Below are positions 1-7,630 of a stretch of 13,764 bases of DNA, in pieces. The translations under genes and the position numbers were made by a program. The stretch's first letter is position 1. Every line of letters begins with the position of its first letter. Origin of the DNA: Mucidula mucida (lineage: Eukaryota; Basidiomycota; Agaricomycetes; Agaricales; Physalacriaceae); the NCBI GenBank assembly GCA_015501055.1, contig JADNYV010000870.1:1-13764 (forward strand), given 5' to 3'. The notes under the pieces were generated by a model that did not search any database, was not told the origin of the DNA, and saw nothing but the letters and a program-made list of their open reading frames with translations.

Positions 1-761
1 AGGACTGGTTGGACAAGGTTGATATGGCTGAGTTTGCAATCAATTCTAGCATTTCGGCTAGTGCGAAGTACTCACCGTTTGAGTTGAATGGTGGGTATAT
101 GCCCCGCATGATTCGTACCATACCAAACGGTGGGGAGGTTCCGCGCGGTGTGAGGGCGTTTGCGCAGGATGCTCTAGCGAATTTAGCCGCTGCTCATGAC
201 GCTATTATCGCGAGTCGCGTGCTTCAGACGCACCATGCGAATGTGAGACGTAGTGGCGAGCCAAAAATTGAGGAGGGTACCTTGGTGTACTTGTCGACGG
301 CGAATTTGAATCTTCCCCAGGGAAGGACGAAGAAGCTACGTCCTTTGTTTGTTGGCCCGTATAAGGTGGTCGAGGCTTACCCAGATACCAGCACCTACAA
401 GCTTGATTTGCCTGCAAGCTTGACATCGCGTCGGATACATCCCGTCTTCCATGTGAATTTGCTGCGCAGGCATGTCGCTAGCGACGATGCACTATTTCCT
501 GGTCGATTGAGTCCTGGTCCCTATGATTTTGGAGCTCAGGAGGAAGACGAGACATTTATTGACGAAGTTCTTGGCCACAAATGGGTGGATGACAGGACGC
601 TGGAATTGCAGGTGCGGTTTACAGATGGTGATACGCTGTGGCAGTCGCTGGACAGCATACGGGACACAGAGGTGTTGCAGACTTACCTAGATTTGCAGGG
701 AGTCAAGCATCCGCGCTCGTTGAGAAAGCATTGAATGACGGGTTGGAGCGTGTGATGCAGC
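1..761 (+). mobile_element. Right part of a divergent Ty3/gypsy element (element A), truncated by the window edge
   Basis: The stretch encodes the end of a Ty3/gypsy integrase and stops at 734. Twenty-seven bases later it meets the 5' LTR of a second element at 762. The protein is clearly homologous to the integrase end of element B, with roughly half the residues the same by eye, so it belongs to a different family and is not a duplicate of B. The bases just before 762 are not a polypurine tract, so the LTR at 762 is unlikely to be element A's own 3' LTR. No continuation of element A is recognisable after 10770. Its left end lies outside the window. Confidence 0.75.
3..734 (+). CDS. Partial Ty3/gypsy integrase, C-terminal part with chromodomain-like tail (element A)
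   Basis: The frame is open from base 3, so this is the 3' end of a longer pol ORF. The first residues (DWL..., EFAIN, PFELNGGYMP) match the end of the integrase catalytic core just past the catalytic Glu, which itself lies left of the window. Next come an alpha-helical stretch around residues 50-80, the GPY/F-type module (LFVGPYKVVEAYP near residue 120, then FHVNLLRRH), and a final region around residues 180-235 in chromodomain position (FIDEVLGHKW...LQVRFTDGDTLWQSLD...YLDLQGV). Several aromatic positions of a classic chromodomain are replaced, so histone binding may be altered. The reading frame is intact, unlike element B's. The function in integration comes from family knowledge. Confidence 0.85.
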   Translation, partial: DWLDKVDMAEFAINSSISASAKYSPFELNGGYMPRMIRTIPNGGEVPRGVRAFAQDALANLAAAHDAIIASRVLQTHHANVRRSGEPKIEEGTLVYLSTANLNLPQGRTKKLRPLFVGPYKVVEAYPDTSTYKLDLPASLTSRRIHPVFHVNLLRRHVASDDALFPGRLSPGPYDFGAQEEDETFIDEVLGHKWVDDRTLELQVRFTDGDTLWQSLDSIRDTEVLQTYLDLQGVKHPRSLRKH

Positions 762-977
762 TGTAACGGGGAGTTCCCGATATGGACATGTTTGGCACGA
801 ACGTTATGTCGATCGCCTTCGGGCGATCTTTACTTACTCTTTTACTACGACTACTGGCTTTGTTTTCTATCCGTTTCTACGCTTACGGGTCCCCGAGGTC
901 CCATTTGGACTCAATCTTATTGCTTTATCGTGTTATTTCGGGCCCTCCGGACCTCGACAGTGTACCTACGGGTTACA
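762..977 (+). repeat. 5' LTR of element B (216 bp)
   Basis: The sequence begins TGTAAC and ends GTTACA, a 6-bp terminal inverted repeat with the usual TG...CA ends. It matches 10555-10770 base for base by eye. The next three bases (ctt) also match at both copies, and similarity stops there. A hairpin with a C(UUCG)G tetraloop lies at 811-828. No convincing TATA box or polyadenylation signal can be pointed to, so the U3/R/U5 borders are unknown. Confidence 0.93.
811..828 (+). other. C(UUCG)G tetraloop hairpin inside the 5' LTR
   Basis: GATCGCC (811-817), loop TTCG (818-821), GGCGATC (822-828): a perfect 7-bp stem closed by the very stable C(UUCG)G tetraloop if transcribed. The same hairpin is at 10604-10621 in the 3' LTR. 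If it lies in the R region it would be at both ends of the genomic RNA. Its role is unknown. Confidence 0.6.
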
Positions 978-1232
978 CTTTTTTTAACACGCAACACGTT
1001 GCGTCCAACAGGGAGCGCAAACGGCTTCGACAACAGGTCGAGCCTCCGGATTTGAGGCAAAAGGCCTCACATACTTACACGGTGTGTTAGACACCTTTTG
1101 CTACTGCTGAAAATTTTTTTAGCCCCCCACGGACGTCGGCGAGCCAGTCGCCGTCGCCCATACGTTGGTTGTCACAGGACGCCAGCGCTCCCCCCATTCC
1201 TTTCGCTTTCGTCTACGCCCTAGGCTACGACG
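978..1232 (+). other. Untranslated leader of element B with a row of small hairpins
   Basis: The 255 bases lie between the 5' LTR and the Gag ATG. They start with a T7 run. No TGG occurs before 1166, so there is no ordinary tRNA primer site next to the LTR. Four small stem-loops follow one another at 1001-1018, 1027-1041, 1054-1068 and 1081-1095, with five-base loops AACAG, AACAG, AAAAG and GTTAG. The last three start exactly 27 bases apart. A less regular stem at 1106-1123 is close to the same phase. Leaders of retroelements often hold packaging, dimerisation and priming signals, and these hairpins are candidates for that. The GTGTGT at 1082-1087 fits a fungal splice donor. Confidence 0.6.
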
Positions 1233-4200
1233 ATGAGCGAAACCTCACGGGCGTCGAAACAGTCGGCACCCTCTCATGTGTCGCGACAGTCGGCACGCTT
1301 GCGGCAGGAACTCCCGGAATTCACGAAGGACGACCTGCCGCAGCAGACTCGGCGACGACAGCCTCAGGCAGCTGAGGATGTCCCGCTACCTATCAGCTTG
1401 GACGACATAGGTGACGCTGGAGGCATTCAGGCATTCCAGCCCCCCATCACGTCAACCGAGCCGGCGCGGTCCCAGTCGGGACTGCCGCCTACACCAACAC
1501 ATGCTGTCTCGAGCACGCCGCCTAAGGTCACACCTACGCGGCGCGTTCGAGGCGACTACCGACCATTACCCGATAGTCGGTTTGACGCGGTAAACACGTC
1601 GAATCGACAGTCGGAGGATCTGGGGGCGACACGAGTGAAAGCGAGTGTTAGTCCCCGGGCCGTCGTATCTGATGGAGCAAAAGATGCACCTACGAACGTT
1701 GCCAATTTTGAGGCCAACGTGCGTGAGGGAGGGCGTCAAGTGCTCGAGTTGCCACCGCAGGTTAACGCCCGCGTGGAAATGTATGTTGAATCATTTCGCA
1801 GCCATGCTGCACGAGGTGATTTGGCTAATCCATTTGACCAGACGATGGACGCAGTTCAACAGAATCTTGCTCTTCCTCGACAGGAGGAAGAGACTGACTC
1901 CCAGTATGTGCGTCGCGTCAGGGCGATGGAACGATCAAGGACAGAAAAGCCGGCGGGGATAATTCGCCCGGCGTCTTCGATGTCGACTACTTCACGATCT
2001 TCAGGTCGGACGGCGCGCTCTTCTGCTTCGGTGAAGGCGTGGCATCAGGACGTGTTCGAGCGTGGAGTTCTACAGATGATTCACAACGGACAGATGGTTG
2101 AGTACAACACTAGTACAGTACCCAAGCAAGATGTTGTGTTAGAGATAATTGATGGTAATATGATGGCCTATATTGCCTCGAAACCAACCATTCAAGTAAA
2201 GATTCCTGATCTGGACGATGCTAGATGTGCGCCGTTTATCGCGCGATTTCCGTCGCCTACCTGGGAGCTTGATGAATGGATGCAGGCAACTGATGGCCCG
2301 ATTGCAGCTGTCGTGCCAGAGGCACAGGTCCCACAGGAGGCTGAAGATGTTGTACCGGAGACTCCAGTGGTACAGGCTCAGAAGGAGACTGAGACCGTTT
2401 GGGAGCGCATGAGGAGAGAAAGGAAGCAGGCAGCGGCAACGGCGCGTGCAAAGTACAGCGACGTTCCGCAGCCTGACAACCTGAAAGTGCATGAAGCGCA
2501 CACAGACGCGCAAATACTAATATCGGAGAAGCCACCAGTGCCACTGTCTGACGTGTTTGGACGACGTGATGTGTTTGGACGACTCGGTGTGCTGGTCGAG
2601 GACGATGTTGAGATCCCGGTATTGAAGGGGATCAAGACTGAAGAGCCGGAGCCAGTTCAGGTACGAATGACGCGTATTATTGAGGAGACACCTGCCATAG
2701 TGCAGGACCCGCGTCGCACAAGTATCGTGGACGAGACACCTGCCATAGTGCAGAGGCCGCGTCGCACAAGTATTGTGGATGAGATACCTGCCATAGTGCA
2801 GAGGCCGCATCGCACAAGTATTGTGGATGAGACACCTGCCATAGTGCAGAGGCCGCGTCGCACAAGTATTGTGGAGGAGACACCTGTTGTCGTACAGGCA
2901 CCGCGTCGCGCAAGTGTCCATGTACGGGCTAGCCAGGAGGCTGTTTCGCCCCGGAAGAAGAACACGTCTGAGAAGGCGCCGGGACGTCGACCACAAAGGT
3001 CGGATCCGGCCATACATGTGGCGAGTTCGAGACGAGTAACCACTCAGGTTCAGCGCTCACCTACGATAACCCGGCACAAAGCGGCACCGGTACAGACTGT
3101 GCCAGTGCGTGCTCTGCCTACGCCGCCACATCAACCAGACCCCGATCCGAGTGGCTCTGATAGCGACGGTGCCGGCGATAGTGGAGATGATGCTGGTCAT
3201 GGACCAGGACCAAGTAATACTGGTCGTAATGTGCCTGATCCGGGGGATAAAATGCCACCTCCAGGAGATGGTGACGATGATGGAGATGATGGAGACGATG
3301 GTCCCGGTGATGATGGAGATGATAGCCGGAATGGCCGCCCTCCAGTCAACCGTTACGCCAAGCGTCTTCGTCGTTCGACGTCGGTTATGAATGAGGTCAA
3401 GCCGGAGACGAAAGACGAGTTCATATATGTACCTCCAGTACGCGAGACTGGAGTATCAGTATTGGATGCGATCTTTTTCGAAATCGAAGACATGGTCATG
3501 GCGCGCTTATATCGCGAACTGAACGACCGTGATCGTGAACTTGCAAAGATAATAGCACGCAATGTTGATTCAGCGCCTAAATTCACAGGTGCTACGAATG
3601 ACATTACGGTGTTTGATAGATGGGCTCGCGACATGATACGCTGGTTGGATCAGACAGGTGCACATGGGCCTCCCACATTGGAGGATACTGACGCGCCATC
3701 TGAGGCTGACCTGACACGTATCACTCTGCTAGCTCAAGGCCTGGCTGGGGGTGCGTTGGAACACTACCGCCGGGTCACTAATACATATAAGGCTGCAGCA
3801 AACCATGGTACTTCTTTCATTGAGGTACTCCACAGTTTGTTTGTGCAGTTCGTTGATGATGATTCACTGCGCTTGACTGCATCGCGCCTTGAGTCTGCTA
3901 AATACATGGTTAGTGGTGGTGCCCGTGCACTATTCTACTATATGATCAGTCTAGCAAGCTTGATGCCAACGCCGCCAGATGTATATCGGTTCCATTCGAT
4001 ACTATATAACGCGCTGCCACAGTATATTCGCCGGCAGATGCGGATCGAGGGTATTACGCCCGAACGTACCGCCTCTCTGAACGTGATTATGCAGAGAGCA
4101 TTAGCACTGGAACAGAGTATGAAGTCTGAACGTAAGGATGCCCTCTCCGGAGTACATCCTCGCGCTCGGATAGTGGCCCAGGAGCGACATGCATTGCCAA

Positions 4201-5513
4201 CAATAAAGGCACGCGATGTTGTCCCGGCACCCATACCTCGAGAGAGAACACCTCGACGTGACGCGCGACCACCGGCACCCGCCACTTCTAAGCAGGATAA
4301 CGGAAAATCAGGTCGTAGTGCGCCGTATCGAGGAGGTGGACAGAACCAGACAACCCAACGCATTGGGAATAAAGATGTCAAAGTGCGTGGGGCAAAGTCG
4401 AAAACTTGTTACGCATGCGGACAGGAAGGTCACTTTGCAAAGGACACTGTCTGCCCGCTGTATAGCTTGAACAAAGATCGGGCCGCGGAGACGCTATATC
4501 ACATTGTAGATGATGATGATAGTGAGGATGAGCCTCACGAGTGGGATAATCCAGAGGAAGCCGATCCTTGGGGTGGATCCCAATTCGATGAGGACGCGGC
4601 GGATGATGATGTGGTAAACACAAATCAAGAGGATCCTGTCGACGCCGGCACATCAGACCAGCCACGAGTTGGGATGATGTGGGCTGGTGACTGGGAGGAC
4701 GTACGCGCCTATGGCATGCGTGAGACAGAGGAGTCATACTCAGATAGTGATTGCGAAAGCGTCGCTGAATCAGAGGACGAGTATGTCCTGGAATATGGCG
4801 AGTTCCTACGGACTATGCAGATTGACGAGACGAGAGACGCTGATGGAAAGCGGGGCTACGTTCCAACGTTAGACCCTACGCGCTCACAGTTGCCTCGCTC
4901 GCTAAAACGCCCTCGTCGTACGAACCAAGAGAAGCGATGCCTAGCAGTGTTTCTTGAGGTTAATGGACATAAGGCGTTCACACTATGTGATAGTGGGTGC
5001 ACAACTGAGCTTATGAGCCACGATTTTGCTCACCTAGTCCAGCCGGAGTTGTTTGAGCTTGATGAGCCTATTACGATTCAGCTTGGTACTAAAGGCAGTC
5101 GGTCGCAAATCATATATGGGGCGTTCGCACCCTTCTCATATGACAGTAGTAAGATAGCGGTCTCTGGGCGCGAATATTTTGATATCGCGAACGTTGATCG
5201 TTATGATGTTGTTGTCGGAACGTCGTTTATGAGGCGACACAAGATTTCATTGGACTTTGAGTACGATGTAGTCCGTGTGAAGGGCCAGCCCATGCCTACT
5301 CTACTAGAGAAGGAAGAGCTGCACGAGATTGCTCGACGATATTCGGCGAACGTTCAACCGAAGAAGAAGCTGGAGGGTCTAGTCGTCCCAACAAAGCCAA
5401 GGCCCAGCCGGTCTATTCCTCGGGAGGATTTGAAGTCAGATATCAAGGGCAAGGCCAGGGCTTCTGCTGAGGGGGAGCGTTACGCTCACCTGAAGAAGAA
5501 GCCAAGGGATTGA
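1233..5513 (+). CDS. Gag-protease polyprotein of element B
   Basis: The ORF has 1426 codons, starts at the first ATG in this frame after the leader, and ends at TGA 5511-5513. Residues 1 to about 700 are mostly low complexity, with a possibly folded part around 150-360, five 16-residue repeats (482-561) and an Asp/Gly-rich tract near 650-705. The Gag capsid-like domain runs roughly 745-970. A zinc knuckle follows, with C1059, C1062, H1067 and C1074 (CX2CX4HX6C, longer than the usual HX4C), then an acidic linker. The aspartic protease starts around 1235 with catalytic D1253 in LCDSGCTTELMS and ends with VVVGTSFMRRHKISLDF. Gag would form the particle and the protease would cut the polyprotein. 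Reading continues in the same frame after the TGA, so pol is probably made by readthrough, or the stop is a mutation. The Gag is much longer than is usual for the family. Confidence 0.9.
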   Translation: MSETSRASKQSAPSHVSRQSARLRQELPEFTKDDLPQQTRRRQPQAAEDVPLPISLDDIGDAGGIQAFQPPITSTEPARSQSGLPPTPTHAVSSTPPKVTPTRRVRGDYRPLPDSRFDAVNTSNRQSEDLGATRVKASVSPRAVVSDGAKDAPTNVANFEANVREGGRQVLELPPQVNARVEMYVESFRSHAARGDLANPFDQTMDAVQQNLALPRQEEETDSQYVRRVRAMERSRTEKPAGIIRPASSMSTTSRSSGRTARSSASVKAWHQDVFERGVLQMIHNGQMVEYNTSTVPKQDVVLEIIDGNMMAYIASKPTIQVKIPDLDDARCAPFIARFPSPTWELDEWMQATDGPIAAVVPEAQVPQEAEDVVPETPVVQAQKETETVWERMRRERKQAAATARAKYSDVPQPDNLKVHEAHTDAQILISEKPPVPLSDVFGRRDVFGRLGVLVEDDVEIPVLKGIKTEEPEPVQVRMTRIIEETPAIVQDPRRTSIVDETPAIVQRPRRTSIVDEIPAIVQRPHRTSIVDETPAIVQRPRRTSIVEETPVVVQAPRRASVHVRASQEAVSPRKKNTSEKAPGRRPQRSDPAIHVASSRRVTTQVQRSPTITRHKAAPVQTVPVRALPTPPHQPDPDPSGSDSDGAGDSGDDAGHGPGPSNTGRNVPDPGDKMPPPGDGDDDGDDGDDGPGDDGDDSRNGRPPVNRYAKRLRRSTSVMNEVKPETKDEFIYVPPVRETGVSVLDAIFFEIEDMVMARLYRELNDRDRELAKIIARNVDSAPKFTGATNDITVFDRWARDMIRWLDQTGAHGPPTLEDTDAPSEADLTRITLLAQGLAGGALEHYRRVTNTYKAAANHGTSFIEVLHSLFVQFVDDDSLRLTASRLESAKYMVSGGARALFYYMISLASLMPTPPDVYRFHSILYNALPQYIRRQMRIEGITPERTASLNVIMQRALALEQSMKSERKDALSGVHPRARIVAQERHALPTIKARDVVPAPIPRERTPRRDARPPAPATSKQDNGKSGRSAPYRGGGQNQTTQRIGNKDVKVRGAKSKTCYACGQEGHFAKDTVCPLYSLNKDRAAETLYHIVDDDDSEDEPHEWDNPEEADPWGGSQFDEDAADDDVVNTNQEDPVDAGTSDQPRVGMMWAGDWEDVRAYGMRETEESYSDSDCESVAESEDEYVLEYGEFLRTMQIDETRDADGKRGYVPTLDPTRSQLPRSLKRPRRTNQEKRCLAVFLEVNGHKAFTLCDSGCTTELMSHDFAHLVQPELFELDEPITIQLGTKGSRSQIIYGAFAPFSYDSSKIAVSGREYFDIANVDRYDVVVGTSFMRRHKISLDFEYDVVRVKGQPMPTLLEKEELHEIARRYSANVQPKKKLEGLVVPTKPRPSRSIPREDLKSDIKGKARASAEGERYAHLKKKPRD
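2676..2915 (+). repeat. Five tandem 48-bp (16-residue) repeats inside Gag
   Basis: Five in-phase units start at 2676, 2724, 2772, 2820 and 2868. The consensus is I-V-D/E-E-T-P-A-I-V-Q-x-P-R-R-T-S. The middle three are nearly identical at DNA level, and the outer two are more diverged (the last has VVVQAPRRAS), which is typical of expansion from the centre. The repeated RRTS patch would be a basophilic kinase-type site, but that is inference. Long open frames on the opposite strand here are a by-product of the repeat. Confidence 0.9.
3240..3336 (+). repeat. Low-complexity GATGATGG-type tract coding Asp/Gly in Gag
   Basis: The DNA is an irregular repeat of gat/gac and gga codons giving runs of DGDDG. 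It separates the long disordered N-terminal half of Gag from the capsid-like domain. It is likely an unstructured acidic linker. Confidence 0.7.
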
Positions 5514-5945
5514 CAGTCCCCGCCTCGGGTATTCAACCAAGGTCGAGAAGTTCGCACGACTCCGCTTTGGATGCACGTCGAGGAGTCCGAGAAGGCTAAA
5601 TCGAATGAATCTGCATCTGCGGGTCTCAGTCGACACTTGCCGGTCTTGCTAGGTCCCGAGGATGGGATAACAATTGAGGATATTGAAGATATTGCGAATC
5701 GGGCGATGGCTATGGACATTGCCGATCCGCAGACAAAAATCTATCTAAACGAGATTGATGAGCTACTGCGTGAGCTGGAGCTGCCTCGTTATTCGCGTGT
5801 TCAAACACACGTAGAAGACGAGACGGTAGCACAGACCCAGGCGGAAGTCATTGATGACATACCTTGTCGAACTTGGAGGAGTCCCTTCAAGCAACGGCGG
5901 GGCTGTTCCAAATGCGAACAAGAAAGGATAGTGACCAGGAATTGA
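5514..5945 (+). CDS. Pol linker segment between protease and RT, in the Gag frame
   Basis: The Gag-protease frame stays open after the TGA at 5511-5513, up to 5943-5945. The first ATG in it is at 5571. The segment reads as natural protein to about 5860: hydrophilic, with a helical stretch holding DELLRELELPRYSR. It then turns into unlikely sequence, while the RT frame opens at 5858. It has no recognised domain and should join protease to RT. It joins RT only if the ribosome slips back one base, or if one base is missing from the CC or TT pair at 5862-5865. It could be translated by readthrough of the TGA, or separately from the ATG at 5571. Confidence 0.65.
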   Translation, partial: QSPPRVFNQGREVRTTPLWMHVEESEKAKSNESASAGLSRHLPVLLGPEDGITIEDIEDIANRAMAMDIADPQTKIYLNEIDELLRELELPRYSRVQTHVEDETVAQTQAEVIDDIPCRTWRSPFKQRRGCSKCEQERIVTRN

Positions 5946-7630
5946 CTGAAGAGGACGTTCCCAGGTTGCGTCAGCAATGGATGGAGTGCTGTGCAGATAT
6001 ACTTGCCGGCCCACCAGAGAAATTGCCACCGTTGAGAGAGGTGAATCATACGATTCCTCTGATCGACGAAGCAAAGAAGTACCAGTACTACACGCCCAAG
6101 TGTCCCGACTCCATGAAACCGCAGCTTCTTGAGAAGATTAAGCAGTATCAGCGGTCGGGATGGTGGGAACGTCAGACGGCTACACAAGCTGCGCCAATGC
6201 TTTGTGTCCCAAAGAAGGATAGCAGCTTGCGTACGACAATTGATTGTCGTAAACGAAATGAGAATACGCACAAGGATGTGACGCCATTTCCAGATCAGGA
6301 TCATATCCGGCTGGACGTGGCGCGCAAGCGTGTGCGTAGCAAGATTGATTTGTCAAATGCCTATGAACAGGTGCGAACGATTCCCGGCGATGTCTGGAAG
6401 TCAGTGTTCTCAACTGTGTTTGGGACGTTTGTAAGTCACGTAATGCAGCAGGGTGATTGTAACGCACCCTCTACATTCCAAAGACTGATGTACACGATGT
6501 TCCAAGACTATATTGGAATATTCATGCATGTTTACCTTGATGACATCTTCGTATTCAGTGATTCGATAGCCGAACATGAGAAACACTTGGGTCTCATATT
6601 TGCGCGCCTTCGGGAGCACGAATTCTACCTGAAAGCGGAGAAGTTAGATCTCTACGCAGCTGAAGTGGACTGCTTAGGGCACATGATTGATGATCGTGGC
6701 CTTCATGCAGACACAGATAAGCTGGCGAAGATTCGTAATTGGCGTGTACCACGAAATTACAATGATGTACAGAAGTTTCTGGGTATGGTGACATACCTGG
6801 GACATTTCTTGCCGGATATCACTGCGTATACGACGCCGTTATCGGAAATGGCTATGAACCATCAACCGTTCTATTGGCGACCGATACATGATACATGCTT
6901 TGAGCGAATCAAACAATTGTGTTGCTCAACGCCAATCCTACGCCCGATTCGACCAGACTTAGATGAACCTATATGGGTAATCTGTGACGCGTCAATTAGA
7001 GGTGTAGGTGCAATGTATGGGCAAGGACCTACTTGGCAGACATGTCGGCCAGCGGGGTTCATGTCTAGGAAGTTTTCAAACTCTCAGAGGCACTATGCAG
7101 TCTTCGAGCAAGAGACGCTAGCCATCCTCGAGGCACTCCTAAAGTGGGAAGATAAGCTAGTCGGTTATCGCATCCATGTGGTGACCGACCATAAAGCACT
7201 TGAATTTTTCAAGACGCAACGTCGGCTGTCAAGCCGACAGATGCGTTGGATGGAATACTTAGCGCGTTTTGACTTCGATATCAACTATGTGAAGGGCGTC
7301 AATAATAAGGTTGCGGACGCGCTGTCGCGTTACTACGAGACAGACGAACCTGATGAGGTACAGCCTCCCGAAGACTATGCCAATGCAGATATTCGTCTAG
7401 ATAGACTCGGCGAGGATTTACCGAGTGGTCGGCTGCAGGAAGTCCACGAGCACCTGCGGGCTATGCAGACTCGTCGGCGACTGAGGCGCGAAAACTGGCA
7501 GAGCGCCTTGAGCCGCGTGATGTTGAAGCAGCGGAGATGGAGGCGGCGCGGGAACCTGACCCAGAAGTACCGCACGAGCTGCCAACAGTTAACCCAACTG
7601 TGTTCGAATCACGCGCGAAGGACAATGTGA
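5858..7630 (+). CDS. Reverse transcriptase and RNase H of element B
   Basis: The frame opens at 5858 just after a stop, and no nearby ATG is needed if it continues the polyprotein. RT copies element RNA into DNA. Visible blocks are MLCVPKKDSSLRTTIDCRKRN (fingers), KIDLSNAYEQVR with the first catalytic Asp, FGTFVSHVMQQGDCNAPSTFQ, and the YLDD box at 6533-6544 with the two catalytic Asp residues, then the thumb/connection region (FLGMVTYLGHF). RNase H has its acidic residues in ICDAS (Asp at 6986), FEQETLAILEAL, VTDHKAL and NKVADALSR. After about codon 540 (near 7490) this frame becomes Arg-rich nonsense and ends at 7630. The natural sequence continues one frame back, which points to a single missing A in the run 7491-7494. 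All catalytic residues are present. Confidence 0.92.
   Translation, partial: HTLSNLEESLQATAGLFQMRTRKDSDQELTEEDVPRLRQQWMECCADILAGPPEKLPPLREVNHTIPLIDEAKKYQYYTPKCPDSMKPQLLEKIKQYQRSGWWERQTATQAAPMLCVPKKDSSLRTTIDCRKRNENTHKDVTPFPDQDHIRLDVARKRVRSKIDLSNAYEQVRTIPGDVWKSVFSTVFGTFVSHVMQQGDCNAPSTFQRLMYTMFQDYIGIFMHVYLDDIFVFSDSIAEHEKHLGLIFARLREHEFYLKAEKLDLYAAEVDCLGHMIDDRGLHADTDKLAKIRNWRVPRNYNDVQKFLGMVTYLGHFLPDITAYTTPLSEMAMNHQPFYWRPIHDTCFERIKQLCCSTPILRPIRPDLDEPIWVICDASIRGVGAMYGQGPTWQTCRPAGFMSRKFSNSQRHYAVFEQETLAILEALLKWEDKLVGYRIHVVTDHKALEFFKTQRRLSSRQMRWMEYLARFDFDINYVKGVNNKVADALSRYYETDEPDEVQPPEDYANADIRLDRLGEDLPSGRLQEVHEHLRAMQTRRRLRRENWQSALSRVMLKQRRWRRRGNLTQKYRTSCQQLTQLCSNHARRTM

Noticed and set aside
762..977. 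This LTR as the 3' LTR of element A
   Set aside because: There is no polypurine tract before 762, and the integrase of A is far diverged from B while the LTR matches B's right LTR exactly.
782..1090. Open frames across the LTR and leader
   Set aside because: They cross the LTR boundary, overlap each other in two frames, and the same frames recur in the 3' LTR with different ends. No protein features are seen.
1166..1190. TGGTTGTCACAGG as a tRNA primer site, with an LTR extending from 762 to about 1165
   Set aside because: The repeat shared with 10555-10770 stops at 977 (plus three bases). TGTAAC/GTTACA termini and the polypurine tract fit a 216-bp LTR, and the sequence before 1166 does not end in CA.
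2517..3043. Several overlapping minus-strand frames with a repeated sequence
   Set aside because: They mirror the 48-bp tandem repeat in Gag on the other strand. A repeat length divisible by three keeps all frames open.
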